Positions 8,164 to 16,300 are shown, numbered from the stretch's first letter. The stretch: DNA of 36,453 nt from Luminiphilus sp. (GCA_012270045.1 JAAXJC010000028.1:1-36453); one strand, 5' to 3'. Notes: generated by a model not told the origin, from the sequence alone. Numbers and translations: made by a program.

Positions 8164-9002
8164 TGCTTCCAGCGACGGTTGCTCCATAACCAGTCATCGG
8201 GGCATTCCCTGATCGATGCCTCGGTGAGCTCCGCGTAGCGCTGCAAAATACCGTCCTCCCCCATCTCGACCGGATCGCGGCAAATTTCAATCAACTCTAT
8301 GTCGAAGTAGCCCCGCCGCAGCCGCCGGCACCGGGCATAGGCCACCGGGAACCCTGTTGCCTTTGCCAGGGTCGCCGCCCCGGAGAAAAAAGCGGTCTGG
8401 CGATTCAGGAAATGAGTGACGTAGACGCGCTCCCGTGCTCCCGGGGACTGATCGGCGAGCATGTAAATCAACCGGGGTGTGCGCCTGTGGCGAATAAAAT
8501 TTCTGGCCGTTTCTCGCATCTCGATAGCGCTCGCGCCAAAGCGACCCCGGGCCCGGAGACTGAATTCATCTGCCGCCGCGCTGTGCAGGCGTTTGTAGAC
8601 AAAAGCCATGGGCATGTCGTACTGGGCCGCCGCGCGATGCAACATCCATTCCCAGTTGCCCTGGTGGGCGAGCATGACCAGAACCGACTGCTGCCCCTGT
8701 TGGCTCAGGTCTTCCAGCAATTCCGGGTTACTGATGGTCATTCGGTCGGTGAAGAAGGATTTCGGCTGCCTGGACCCAGAAATAATCTCAACAGTCGTAT
8801 CACAAAGGTTGCCGTAGAAAGTTCGCCGGATGTCCCTGCGCCAGTGCTCAGATGCATCGGGAAAGGCCTGTTTCAGATTGTCTTCAACGGTTTGGCGTCG
8901 GTAACGAATGACATGTTGCAGCAGCACAGCCACGCAGTTGGACAGTCCGTAAAGCCAGGCCAGGGGCAGCCTGGCAAGCCCGCGGTACAGCAGCCCGGTC
9001 AT
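8088..9002 (-). CDS. Lipid A biosynthesis acyltransferase (LpxL/HtrB family)
   Basis: About 304 residues. Members of this lysophospholipid-acyltransferase-like family sit on the inner membrane and add a secondary acyl chain to Kdo-lipid A from acyl-ACP. The catalytic HX4E box is HQGNWE (His113, Glu118). The motif around YMLADQSPGARERVYVTHF and the FFSGAATLAKATGFPV block also fit. I start at ATG 9002, which overlaps the stop of the LRR gene (ATGA); the longer frame reaching 9083 is inside that gene. The C-terminal tail is a Ser/Glu-rich low-complexity stretch encoded opposite the end of the metallo-hydrolase gene. Which secondary position and chain length it uses cannot be determined, so I give no LpxL or LpxM symbol. 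Confidence 0.9.
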   Translation of the reverse strand: MTGLLYRGLARLPLAWLYGLSNCVAVLLQHVIRYRRQTVEDNLKQAFPDASEHWRRDIRRTFYGNLCDTTVEIISGSRQPKSFFTDRMTISNPELLEDLSQQGQQSVLVMLAHQGNWEWMLHRAAAQYDMPMAFVYKRLHSAAADEFSLRARGRFGASAIEMRETARNFIRHRRTPRLIYMLADQSPGARERVYVTHFLNRQTAFFSGAATLAKATGFPVAYARCRRLRRGYFDIELIEICRDPVEMGEDGILQRYAELTEASIRECPDDWLWSNRRWKHQVPTAADNEGSASSSSESQSKPES

Positions 9003-9502
9003 GGTCCGGAACCCTCTGACGCCAGGCAATGGTTGGGCAGGGTCAGTTGGGCCACGCCGTCCAGGAGCCCGGGCCTGGGGCACTGCAAGTCGGTATTGCC
9101 AGCCAGGTCCAGCAGGGTTAGCTGTGCCAGTTGTCCCAGCGGCACGGGGTCCACCACCTCGTTGTCATCCAGCCAGACCATTTCCAATTCACCAAGCTGG
9201 CCCAGCTCTACAAGATTGCGGATGCGGTTGTCGGAAAACTTCAGCTGCGTCAAAGCGGCGAACAGTCCCAGCCCCTCCAGTGATGCAATGCCCGCGCTGC
9301 TACAGTTGAGAACACGGAGCTGCAGCGGGTCAGCTATTCGCTGATCACCGATGTGTTGACTCAAGCAGCGCTGCAAAGCCGGATCTGCAACCTCGAAGTC
9401 ACTGAACGGCCGCACGGGGCCATAGACCTGTCGGTCATTGACCGTCACATCATAATTCTGGCAGGCCGCCAACAGCAGGCACAGCAACAGGGCGCGACGC
9501 AT
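8999..9502 (-). CDS. Small leucine-rich-repeat lipoprotein
   Basis: A 167-residue lipoprotein. The ATG at 9502 has a strong purine-rich Shine-Dalgarno (GGAGAGGAG) five bases upstream and opens a lipoprotein signal with lipobox LLAAC (Cys14). The longer frame to 9583 is rejected. From about residue 65 the chain has four consecutive 22-residue leucine-rich repeats of the LxxLxLxxNxIxxLxxLxxL kind (for example LTQLKFSDNRIRNLVELGQ), like the SDS22/internalin class, followed by a partial capping repeat ending in Cys. LRRs are binding modules; the ligand is unknown. The stop overlaps the acyltransferase start (ATGA), so the two are co-translated. It is probably anchored in the outer membrane, but no protein partner can be named. 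Confidence 0.82.
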   Translation of the reverse strand: MRRALLLCLLLAACQNYDVTVNDRQVYGPVRPFSDFEVADPALQRCLSQHIGDQRIADPLQLRVLNCSSAGIASLEGLGLFAALTQLKFSDNRIRNLVELGQLGELEMVWLDDNEVVDPVPLGQLAQLTLLDLAGNTDLQCPRPGLLDGVAQLTLPNHCLASEGSGP

Positions 9503-9560
9503 GGGGACTCCTCTCCGGCTCCACGTATAACGCCAACAAGATTTATCCTGACACACAGCT

Positions 9561-10673
9561 ATGGTGCAAAAAACCGGAGACACGAAACGGCGGAGTGGCG
9601 AGCCTGGCGCCGCGAGTCGGCAACTGCTTCAGCAGTTGGAGTCCTCGCTGCAGAAACACTGGCGGCTGGGTCAGAATATGGTGCTCTGCTGGGCCCCGGA
9701 TCCGCGCGGGGTCCTCACCCTGATGGTGCCCCATTACTTTTTGGGCAACCTAACTGCTGCAGACGGGGATGAATCGGGGGACAAGGAGGCTTTCGTCAGT
9801 GAGGTGATTGGCGGTTCACGACTCAAGAGCCACCAGGAAATTTTCCGCATTGCCCAGCGGCTGGGTGTCTCAACCAGCTTTATCAAACTCGACAGTGTCC
9901 TTGGGGAGGATCCGGAGACCCTGGCGGCAGCAGATGCAATGATTTCGAGTTACGGCATCAGCTATGTGGCGTCCCGGGCAGTACTGCTGTTCGATATTGC
10001 CGAATTTTCATTGTTCACTCCCTTTGAGCAAGCCAGCCAGTTGAATTCCCTGTCCTATTCAATGAACTCTGCCTACAACAAGCTGCAGCGTCAGGGAGTC
10101 GATGTAAACTTTGCCCGCACTACCACCGGTGACGGCTACTACGTCTGGAACCGTGATCTCGGTCCTTACCCCGACCTCGATCTGCTGTCCTTTCTGCTAC
10201 TGATCCTCATTGACAATGCGGTGGCGCGGGATCGTGCCTCCGGCAACACCGTGCCATTAATTCGGTCGGCGTTTCATATTGGCAGTCACTACGAGCTGTT
10301 TCAGGCCGAGGGCGTGAATCCGTCGGTGTTCAGTTACATCGTCGGGGATGTCACCATCAAATTGGCGCGGATGTTGGACAATGCCAGGGCGGGGCAGATT
10401 GTTCTGGGCGAGTTTTATGCCGCCCTGCCAGACCAAGACAGCCCCTGCGGCCCCGAGGAATTCATCAGCAGGGCGATTGATGAGCTCAATGATCTCGCCA
10501 AAATCAGGATAGCGGACCAGCCCCTGCGATCCATCGAACGGGTTGCCGGCGCGGAGCAGCACCTGGAAAAACTGACGATTGTCGACAAGCACGGCCTTGA
10601 GTTGCAGGCGCGCAACTTGGAGTTGGCAGTAGCTCTGGGGGATGATCGTTTTCAGGTGGGTAATTCGGGCTGA
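9561..10673 (+). CDS. Class III nucleotidyl cyclase-like protein, catalytic site incomplete
   Basis: A 370-residue protein with no signal peptide and no clear membrane segment, apart from a hydrophobic helix within the fold (LLSFLLLILI). Residues 138-290 follow the class III adenylate/guanylate cyclase pattern: AVLLFDIAEFS with metal-type Asp145, RTTTGDGYYVWN with Asp191, FHIGSHYELF, and YIVGDVTIKLARML followed by GQIVLGE. In active cyclases the fourth block reads GDAVNLAAR, giving a transition-state Asn and Arg. Here the Asn position is Ile266 while Arg270 remains, so ordinary cyclase activity is doubtful. The first 135 residues resemble no sensor domain I know. It starts 58 bases from the divergent LRR gene, and rsmJ follows two bases after its stop. 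The start ATG lacks a Shine-Dalgarno. Confidence 0.7.
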   Translation: MVQKTGDTKRRSGEPGAASRQLLQQLESSLQKHWRLGQNMVLCWAPDPRGVLTLMVPHYFLGNLTAADGDESGDKEAFVSEVIGGSRLKSHQEIFRIAQRLGVSTSFIKLDSVLGEDPETLAAADAMISSYGISYVASRAVLLFDIAEFSLFTPFEQASQLNSLSYSMNSAYNKLQRQGVDVNFARTTTGDGYYVWNRDLGPYPDLDLLSFLLLILIDNAVARDRASGNTVPLIRSAFHIGSHYELFQAEGVNPSVFSYIVGDVTIKLARMLDNARAGQIVLGEFYAALPDQDSPCGPEEFISRAIDELNDLAKIRIADQPLRSIERVAGAEQHLEKLTIVDKHGLELQARNLELAVALGDDRFQVGNSG

Positions 10674-10675
10674 CG

Positions 10676-11461
10676 ATGACGAATAGCGAGCCGATCTCTG
10701 CGGGTATGGGGTCCGGGCCTGTCGCCGTCGTGCCGGCGGAGCGCGGCGCCGAAGCCCGGGCGCGGGCCGTTGCCCGGCAGCTCGATGTTGCGGTGCAGCG
10801 GGATAATCACCAGACGGCATCCGTCATCCTTTATGTGGGCCATGATGATCTCTGGTTGCAGCGGGCCGACGTTGCCCAGGCAAGTCCTGTGCGGGTTGAT
10901 TTTGCATCGCCCAGACTGCAGCACCGGCGTCGCAGTGGACACAACGAATTGCTGGGTCGTGCCGTGGGTGTCAAGGCGGGAGAAAGTCCGCGGGTAGTCG
11001 ATGCCACGGCGGGCCTGGGCAGGGACGCCTATGTACTCGGCGACCTCGGATGTGAGGTTACGCTGGTAGAGCGATCACCGGTATTGGCGCTGTTGCTGGC
11101 CCATGCGCTGGAGCGGGCGCGCATCAGCAGCGTGGAATCGGTGCGGGCTGCGGCGGCCAGGATGTGCCTCAGACAGGCTGACAGCTGCTCCCTGGCGGTG
11201 CCGCAGGGCGTGGTGATTTACCTGGATCCGATGTTTTCCCAACGCCGGGGCAGCGCCGCTGCGAAGAAAGATTTGAGTGTTCTGCAGGCTCTGCATTCGG
11301 CCACAGATAACGAGGACAGCCAACTGTTCGAATGGGCAATGGCGCAACCCGCCCGGCGGGTGGTGGTCAAGCGCCCTTCCAAGGCGCCGCCACTGCAGCA
11401 GCGGCAACCCTCACATGCAATCATGGGTAAGGCGATCCGGTTCGATGTTTATGCGCGATAG
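10676..11461 (+). CDS. rsmJ: 16S rRNA (guanine1516-N2)-methyltransferase RsmJ
   Basis: A 261-residue cytosolic SAM-dependent methyltransferase modifying G1516 of 16S rRNA. The SAM-binding motif I is VVDATAGLGRDAYVLGDLG (from about residue 107) and the acidic end of motif II is VTLVERSP. The catalytic-type motif is YLDPMFSQRRGSAAAKKDL (from residue 182), which closely matches the DPMFPxRxxSAxxKK pattern of the family. VVVKRPSKAPPL near the end is also characteristic. The length is close to E. coli RsmJ (250 aa). The start follows the cyclase-like gene by two bases. The N-terminal 20 residues are divergent, and an internal ATG at residue 11 is an alternative start. Confidence 0.94.
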   Translation: MTNSEPISAGMGSGPVAVVPAERGAEARARAVARQLDVAVQRDNHQTASVILYVGHDDLWLQRADVAQASPVRVDFASPRLQHRRRSGHNELLGRAVGVKAGESPRVVDATAGLGRDAYVLGDLGCEVTLVERSPVLALLLAHALERARISSVESVRAAAARMCLRQADSCSLAVPQGVVIYLDPMFSQRRGSAAAKKDLSVLQALHSATDNEDSQLFEWAMAQPARRVVVKRPSKAPPLQQRQPSHAIMGKAIRFDVYAR

Positions 11462-11470
11462 GAGCACACT

Positions 11471-11848
11471 GTGACAGGCCTGGTACTAGAGGGAAGGGAC
11501 GCTACCGGGGACCTCGTTCTCGACAGCGTGGTCAGGGATACGGTCACTGAAGGACAGGCCTGTGACCGCATCAGGCAGTGTTCCGGGTTGGCCCGGGTAA
11601 CCCTGCGGTTGATCCCGGGTGAGGTCGCTTCAGCATTCAGCCCCGACCAGGAGTTGCGTTTGTTGAACGCCTGGGTCCGTTCTTCATGGATGATTGTGCG
11701 CTCACTCTCGGTACTCGACCAACACCGGGAGGCGGAAGTGATCATTGAAATTCCGCAGCACGATTCACCGCTGACCGAAGGGGTGGTCTCGTTCTGGTCA
11801 GCGATGCGGACAGCGGGAGTCCCCATCGACCGGATTGCCCGATACTGA
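11471..11848 (+). CDS. Hypothetical protein, 125 aa, unrecognised
   Basis: I do not recognise this protein. It starts with GTG 11471, preceded by GGAG seven bases upstream and nine bases after the rsmJ stop, so it is probably the last gene of that operon. There is no signal peptide or membrane segment. The chain alternates predicted strands (LVLEGRDATGDLVLDSVVRD, RVTLRLIP, EAEVIIEIP) with a helix around RLLNAWVRSSWMIVRSLSVL, suggesting a small alpha/beta cytosolic domain. Two Cys residues (CDRIRQC) are spaced CX5C. The base composition resembles its neighbours and the ribosome binding site is good, so it is likely a real gene rather than noise. It ends 12 bases from the convergent dapE. Confidence 0.6.
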   Translation: MTGLVLEGRDATGDLVLDSVVRDTVTEGQACDRIRQCSGLARVTLRLIPGEVASAFSPDQELRLLNAWVRSSWMIVRSLSVLDQHREAEVIIEIPQHDSPLTEGVVSFWSAMRTAGVPIDRIARY

Positions 11849-11860
11849 GACCTTTTGGGG

Positions 11861-13009
11861 TCAGCTGCCCAGCAGGCGCACCAGAATGCCGTGGTAGATG
11901 GCAGTCAGCCTGGGAATATCAGCCACAAGGATGTGTTCATCGATCTGATGGATGGATGCGTTAACCGGGCCCAGTTCGACGATTTGGGCGCCGGTTCGGG
12001 CAATAAATCGTCCGTCAGAGGTGCCGCCGCCGGTTGACAGTGCAGGCCTATGCCCCGTCACCGCCGCTATGCTCTCGGCGGCCGCATCGACCAGGGCCCC
12101 CGGCTCGGTCAGGAATGGCTGCCCGCTGACCTGCCACTCGATATCAAAATCCCTGGCGTGTTCGCTGATGATCTGCTCACAGCGTTGGCGGATGGCTGCC
12201 TCGCTGGTTTCCGTGGAGAAGCGCACATTGAACTGGGCGGATAGCTGTCCCGGGATGACATTGGTGGCGCCGGTGCCGGCATTGATGTTGCCAAACTGAA
12301 GGCGGGTGGGCTCAAAAAATTCGTTGCCCTCATCCCAGGGCTCGTTTACCAGGGCCTGCAGTGCCGGCAGCGCAGTGTGAATAGGATTGTCCGCCAGCTG
12401 GGGGTAGGCAATATGTCCCTGCAACCCGCGGATGGTCAGCAGACCATTGATGGAGCCGCGGCGACCGTTCTTCACCACATCGCCCAGTGCTTTGCTGCTT
12501 GAGGGTTCACCCACAATGCACCAGTCCAAGCGTTCCCCACGGTCCTGCAGAACATCCACGACCCGGGTCGTGCCATCCCTGGCCGGTCCCTCTTCATCAG
12601 CGGTGATCAGAAAAGCAATGCGTCCCGCGTGTGCGGGATGGTCGGTGACGAAGGCTTCAGTGGCGACGACCATTGCCGCCAGGCTGGCCTTCATATCCGC
12701 AGCACCCCGGCCGTACAGTAACGCCCCATCCTCGCTGGGTGTGAACGGTGGATACCGCCAGTTTTCCGCGGGTCCCGGGGGCACCACATCAGTATGGCCG
12801 GCGAACACCAGGGTTGGGCCACTGCTGCCACGGCTGGCCCAGAGATTATCCACCTCGCCAAATCGCAGCTGTTCACAGGCGAAGCCCACAGCAGCCAAAC
12901 GCCCGCCCATGATCTCCTGGCAGCCGGCATCTGACGGTGTGACCGAGGGCCGGGCCATCAGTTCCCGGGTCAGGGCGATGGCGGCATCGCCGTGCTCAGT
13001 TGTTGGCAT
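11861..13009 (-). CDS. dapE: Succinyl-diaminopimelate desuccinylase DapE
   Basis: About 382 residues. This cytosolic dinuclear zinc M20 peptidase-family enzyme releases succinate from N-succinyl-LL-diaminopimelate. Metal and catalytic residues are visible: His72 and Asp74 in GHTDVVPPG, Asp105 in GRGAADMKA, the Glu139-Glu140 pair in TADEEGPA, Glu168 in VGEPSSS, and the C-terminal His in [24 protein letters not shown] before it is also conserved. The start is taken at ATG 13009, whose product begins close to the E. coli N-terminus; an in-frame ATG at 13030 would add seven residues. The start lies inside the end of dapD (14-base overlap). It is the last gene of the leftward run. Confidence 0.96.
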   Translation of the reverse strand: MPTTEHGDAAIALTRELMARPSVTPSDAGCQEIMGGRLAAVGFACEQLRFGEVDNLWASRGSSGPTLVFAGHTDVVPPGPAENWRYPPFTPSEDGALLYGRGAADMKASLAAMVVATEAFVTDHPAHAGRIAFLITADEEGPARDGTTRVVDVLQDRGERLDWCIVGEPSSSKALGDVVKNGRRGSINGLLTIRGLQGHIAYPQLADNPIHTALPALQALVNEPWDEGNEFFEPTRLQFGNINAGTGATNVIPGQLSAQFNVRFSTETSEAAIRQRCEQIISEHARDFDIEWQVSGQPFLTEPGALVDAAAESIAAVTGHRPALSTGGGTSDGRFIARTGAQIVELGPVNASIHQIDEHILVADIPRLTAIYHGILVRLLGS

Positions 13010-14006
13010 GCAGGCTCTCATTGAGCTCAATGGCGGAGCGGTTGGTGAGGCACTCCACAGTACCGGTGGTGCTGTTTCTTCTAAAAAGCAGATCGGACTT
13101 TCCGGCCAGGTCCCGGGCGGATACTGTCTCGACGGGCTTGCGGGCCCCGTCCAGTACCGTGACTTTTGTGCCAGCCGTTATGAAAAGCCCGGCTTCGATG
13201 GTGCATCGGTCTCCCAGGGGAATGCCGAGGCCGGCATTGGCCCCTATAAGGCACTCGCGCCCCACAGAGATCACAATGTTGCCGCCACCGGAGAGCGTTC
13301 CCATGGTCGAGCATCCACCCCCGAGATCCGAGCCTGCGCCGATCCAGACGCCGGCCGAGATACGTCCCTCGATCATGCCGGGCCCCTCAGTGCCCGCGTT
13401 GAAGTTGATAAAGCCCTCGTGCATCACCGTCGTGCCCTCACCGAGGTAGGCGCCAAGCCTGACCCGGGCCGTGTGGGCAATGCGCACACCACTGGGGACC
13501 ACATAATTGGTCATCTTGGGGAATTTATCGACACTGGCAATTTCCAGCACCGACCCCCTTAGCCGAGCTTCCAGCTGACGCTGCGGCAAATCGCTGAGGC
13601 AGACCGCGCCCTGATCTGTCCATGCCACATTGGGCAGCAGTCCAAAGACACCCTCGAGGTTGGTTTCGTGGGGTCGCACCAGCCGGTGGGACAGTAAATG
13701 CAATTTCAGGTAGGCATCTTCGACCGTTGCCGGTGGCGCATCGTCGATCAGTGTCGTGGCGACGACTGTGCGGTTACTCTCCTTGAGCTGGTTTGCCAGT
13801 CGGGCCTGCTCGGTCGCTCCGCAGCGGCTGAATGCAGCTTCAAGCTCATTGAGCTGGGCTGCATCGACCGGGCCACCTGTTTCCCTGACGCACTCTGCGA
13901 TTTCGGCCTCGAGGTTGCTGAGAGGTTGCGGGTAAAAAACCTCAAGTGTTTCCCCGGCACTATTGTGGGTGGCGATACCCAGGCCAAAGCCATGCACTGC
14001 ACTCAT
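12996..14006 (-). CDS. dapD: Tetrahydrodipicolinate N-succinyltransferase DapD (long form)
   Basis: A 336-residue cytosolic trimeric enzyme transferring succinyl from succinyl-CoA to tetrahydrodipicolinate. The C-terminal half is a left-handed beta-helix of hexapeptide repeats ([20 protein letters not shown] and onward). [20 protein letters not shown] and [14 protein letters not shown] match the long DapD form found in Pseudomonas (about 344 aa) rather than the 274-residue enteric type. A strong AGGAGA lies five bases before the ATG at 14006. The upstream neighbour is yffB and the downstream one dapE, with which it overlaps, so succinylation and desuccinylation enzymes are co-expressed with the DapC aminotransferase further upstream. 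Confidence 0.96.
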   Translation of the reverse strand: MSAVHGFGLGIATHNSAGETLEVFYPQPLSNLEAEIAECVRETGGPVDAAQLNELEAAFSRCGATEQARLANQLKESNRTVVATTLIDDAPPATVEDAYLKLHLLSHRLVRPHETNLEGVFGLLPNVAWTDQGAVCLSDLPQRQLEARLRGSVLEIASVDKFPKMTNYVVPSGVRIAHTARVRLGAYLGEGTTVMHEGFINFNAGTEGPGMIEGRISAGVWIGAGSDLGGGCSTMGTLSGGGNIVISVGRECLIGANAGLGIPLGDRCTIEAGLFITAGTKVTVLDGARKPVETVSARDLAGKSDLLFRRNSTTGTVECLTNRSAIELNESLHANN

Positions 14007-14033
14007 TATCGTCTCCTGTAATGCCCGACCAGC

Positions 14034-14384
14034 TCAGTGGTTGAAGCGTTGGTCGTAATCTGAAGGGGTGAATCCAACGACTGTGTCACCCCGGTGAACC
14101 AGAACGGGTCGCTTGATCAATGTGGGATTGTCCAGCAGCACGGGCAGCACCTCACCGTCGATAACCGCCTGACGTTGTTGCTCCGGCAGGTTTTTCCAGG
14201 TGGTACTGCGCCTGTTGACCAGTTTGTCCGGCCCGACGGCGGCGATCCACTCCCCCAACAGCTCCGCCGTTGGCAGGGTCTGGCGGACATCGACGAAGGT
14301 ATACTCGATGTCCTGTGTCTCCAGCCATCGCCTGGCCTTTTTGACGGAATCGCAGTTGCTGATGCCGTAGATTATCGGATTCAT
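14034..14384 (-). CDS. yffB: ArsC/Spx-family protein YffB
   Basis: A 116-residue cytosolic protein of the thioredoxin-fold ArsC/Spx family. The N-terminal block is IYGISNCDSVKKARRWL with a single Cys11, and the later block NPTLIKRPVL is the family hallmark. YffB proteins resemble arsenate reductases but lack demonstrated arsenate activity; glutathione-dependent thiol chemistry has been proposed. AGGAG five bases before ATG 14384 gives a strong ribosome binding site. The gene sits in the dap cluster directly upstream of dapD, a position known for yffB-like genes in gammaproteobacteria, with no evident link to lysine synthesis. The symbol is by homology; the physiological role is open. Confidence 0.9.
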   Translation of the reverse strand: MNPIIYGISNCDSVKKARRWLETQDIEYTFVDVRQTLPTAELLGEWIAAVGPDKLVNRRSTTWKNLPEQQRQAVIDGEVLPVLLDNPTLIKRPVLVHRGDTVVGFTPSDYDQRFNH

Positions 14385-14420
14385 GGGAGCTCCTGGAGTT
14401 TGGCGACAAGCCTAGCAGAA

Positions 14421-15104
14421 TTAGGCTTTTCTGATTTTTTTGGGGTGTTTGCGCTGGGGGTAACAGGTTCGGCATATTTCGCACACTCTGCCGTCGCAGC
14501 CGCGGGCGGTGCAGTATTCACGACCATAGAAAATGATCTGCAGATGCAGGTCATTCCATCGGTGTTCCGGAAATACCTTTTTTAAATCTCTCTCGGTCTC
14601 CACCACGTTGCGCCCCCGAGTGAGGCCCCACCGCTGGGCCAGCCTGTGGATGTGGGTGTCCACCGGGAAGGTCGGTAAACCAAACGCCTGTGCCATTACC
14701 ACGCTGGCGGTTTTATGACCGACACCGGGCAGGGCTTCCAGTGCCTGGAAGGTCTCGGGTACCTGCCCTGCGTGGTCGGCGAGCAGCAGTTCGCTCAAGC
14801 GTTTTATCGCTTTGGCTTTCTGGGGTGACAGGCCGCAGGGCCGAATAATCCCCTGAATAGTGGCGACGTTTAAGCGCGCCATGGTGGCGGGGGTAGCGGC
14901 CCGGGCAAACAGTGCCGGGGTCACCTGATTGACCCGCTCATCGGTGCACTGGGCACTCAACAGCACGGCGATCAACAGGGTATAGGGGTCGCTGTGGTCC
15001 AGGGGAACGGGAGGTGCGGGGTAGAGCTGGGCCAGGCGCCTGTCTATGAATTCAACCCGCTGCTGTTTGTTCATGTTCTGTTGTTGTGTGGCTGGGCTAT
15101 CCAT
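14421..15104 (-). CDS. nth: Endonuclease III Nth with unusual cysteine cluster
   Basis: About 227 residues. This base-excision repair glycosylase/AP lyase removes oxidised pyrimidines. The helix-hairpin-helix LPGVGHKTA carries the catalytic Lys (residue 131) and PVDTHIHR the catalytic Asp (149). LLSAQCTDERVNQVTPALF near the N-terminus is typical. The C-terminal iron-sulfur region reads C-X4-C-X4-C-X2-C-X2-C (residues 198-214) instead of the standard C-X6-C-X2-C-X5-C, and ends in a basic tail. ATG 15104 is five bases after the dapC stop with a purine run upstream. ATG 15116 and ATG 15074 are in frame too, and the last aligns best with the E. coli start. The stop lies inside a small inverted repeat. 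Confidence 0.93.
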   Translation of the reverse strand: MDSPATQQQNMNKQQRVEFIDRRLAQLYPAPPVPLDHSDPYTLLIAVLLSAQCTDERVNQVTPALFARAATPATMARLNVATIQGIIRPCGLSPQKAKAIKRLSELLLADHAGQVPETFQALEALPGVGHKTASVVMAQAFGLPTFPVDTHIHRLAQRWGLTRGRNVVETERDLKKVFPEHRWNDLHLQIIFYGREYCTARGCDGRVCEICRTCYPQRKHPKKIRKA

Positions 15105-15109
15105 CGGGG

Positions 15110-16300
15110 TCACCATCCCTGCTGCAGGCAGTGGACTATACGCTCCGCGGCCTCAACGCAGATGGTTTCCTCCGCCACCAGGGCGATCCGTACCCTGCCG
15201 GCGCCCGGGTTCATGCCAGCAACCGGTCGCCCCAGGTATTGCCCCGGCAACACCGCGACGTTACAGCGTGCCAGCAATTGGGTGGCAAATTCAGTGTCAT
15301 CTACCGGAGTCTGTGGCCACAGGTAAAAGCCCGCTTCGGGATGATCAGTGGCAAGTACCGGGGACAGCAGAGGCAGCACCTTGTTGAATTTGGACCGATA
15401 ATGCGCCCTGTTGCTGAGAACGTGGTGCTCGTCGCGCCAGGCCACCGCGCTGGCGGCCTGGTGATGGGGCGGCATGGCGCAGCCGTGGTAGGTTCGATAG
15501 CGCAGAAACCGAGCAATGAGGTCGGCGTCCCCGGCGACAAAACCCGAGCGCAGCCCGGGTAGATTGGAGCGCTTGGACAGGCTGTGGAACACCAGGCAGT
15601 TGCGGTAGTCCGAGTAGCCCATTGCCGCCGCGGCAGTCAGCAAACTGCCAGGGGGCTTGTCCTCGTCCGGGTAGATTTCGCTGTAGCACTCATCACTGGC
15701 AATGACAAAATTGTGCTCTCTCGCCAATCGAATCAGATTTTGCAACTGCTGCTGGGGAATGACTGCACCCGCAGGATTACCCGGGTTACACAGGTACAGC
15801 AGCTCGACCTTTGCCCAATCCCGGTCCGAGAGTTCCGAAAAGTCGGGCTGAAAGTCCGTTTCGGCCAGCACCGGCACGAAGGTCGGGGTGGAGCCGGCCA
15901 GTAACGCTGCGCCTTCATAGATCTGGTAGAACGGATTGGGGCAGACCACGGCGCCATCGGTCCCCGGGGTCACCAGTGCCTGTGCAATGGCAAACAGTGC
16001 CTCCCGGGTGCCGTTGACCGGCAGTACCTGTCGGTAGGGGTCGAGGGGCGGGAGGCCAAAGCGCTTGGCCAACCAATCGGCAATGGCCGAGCGAAGATCG
16101 TCCGAGCCCGCAGTGGACGGATAACTCCCAGCCTTATCGAGGGCCAGCGCCAGTGCCTCAAGCACGAAGCTCGGTGCCGGGTGTCCCGGCTCGCCGACAG
16201 TGAGCGTGATCCTTGGCTGGTCACCGGGTTTGACGCCCTCAAACAGTTGCGCCAGCCGCTGGAAAGGGTAGGGCTGCAGTGCCTCAAAACCGGGGTTCAT
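15110..16300 (-). CDS. dapC: Succinyldiaminopimelate aminotransferase DapC
   Basis: A 396-residue PLP-dependent class I/II aminotransferase making N-succinyl-LL-diaminopimelate from the keto precursor with glutamate as donor. PLP-site residues are visible: Asn175 in CNPGNPAGA, Asp203 and Tyr206 in ASDECYSEIY, the Schiff-base Lys243 in HSLSKRSNLPGLRSGF, and a C-terminal substrate-carboxylate Arg in GAGRVRIALV. The specific name rests on the family-level match and on the glnD-dapC-dapD-dapE context. The start ATG overlaps the glnD stop (ATGA). It supplies the aminotransferase step between the DapD and DapE reactions encoded downstream. Confidence 0.94.
   Translation of the reverse strand: MNPGFEALQPYPFQRLAQLFEGVKPGDQPRITLTVGEPGHPAPSFVLEALALALDKAGSYPSTAGSDDLRSAIADWLAKRFGLPPLDPYRQVLPVNGTREALFAIAQALVTPGTDGAVVCPNPFYQIYEGAALLAGSTPTFVPVLAETDFQPDFSELSDRDWAKVELLYLCNPGNPAGAVIPQQQLQNLIRLAREHNFVIASDECYSEIYPDEDKPPGSLLTAAAAMGYSDYRNCLVFHSLSKRSNLPGLRSGFVAGDADLIARFLRYRTYHGCAMPPHHQAASAVAWRDEHHVLSNRAHYRSKFNKVLPLLSPVLATDHPEAGFYLWPQTPVDDTEFATQLLARCNVAVLPGQYLGRPVAGMNPGAGRVRIALVAEETICVEAAERIVHCLQQGW

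Noticed and set aside
8412-9344. A 310-codon open frame on the plus strand
   Set aside because: Opposite the acyltransferase and LRR genes, whose HX4E box, lipobox and repeats are clear. The frame has no plausible start signal or domain.
9526-9531. TATAAC in the divergent gap between the LRR and cyclase-like genes
   Set aside because: It has no matching -35 element on either strand; a promoter is needed there, but the sequence does not show which bases form it.
12432-13562. A 376-codon open frame on the plus strand
   Set aside because: Antisense to dapE and dapD, both with intact active sites; low-complexity translation without a ribosome binding site.
14408-14441. Terminator-like hairpin AAGCCTA-N7-TAGGCTT followed by a T-rich run, reading on the plus strand
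   Set aside because: No plus-strand gene lies upstream within 2.5 kb. The T-run is the complement of the Lys-rich end of nth, and on the minus strand the hairpin lacks a T-run. It is probably a by-product of coding sequence, though an antisense transcript is not excluded.
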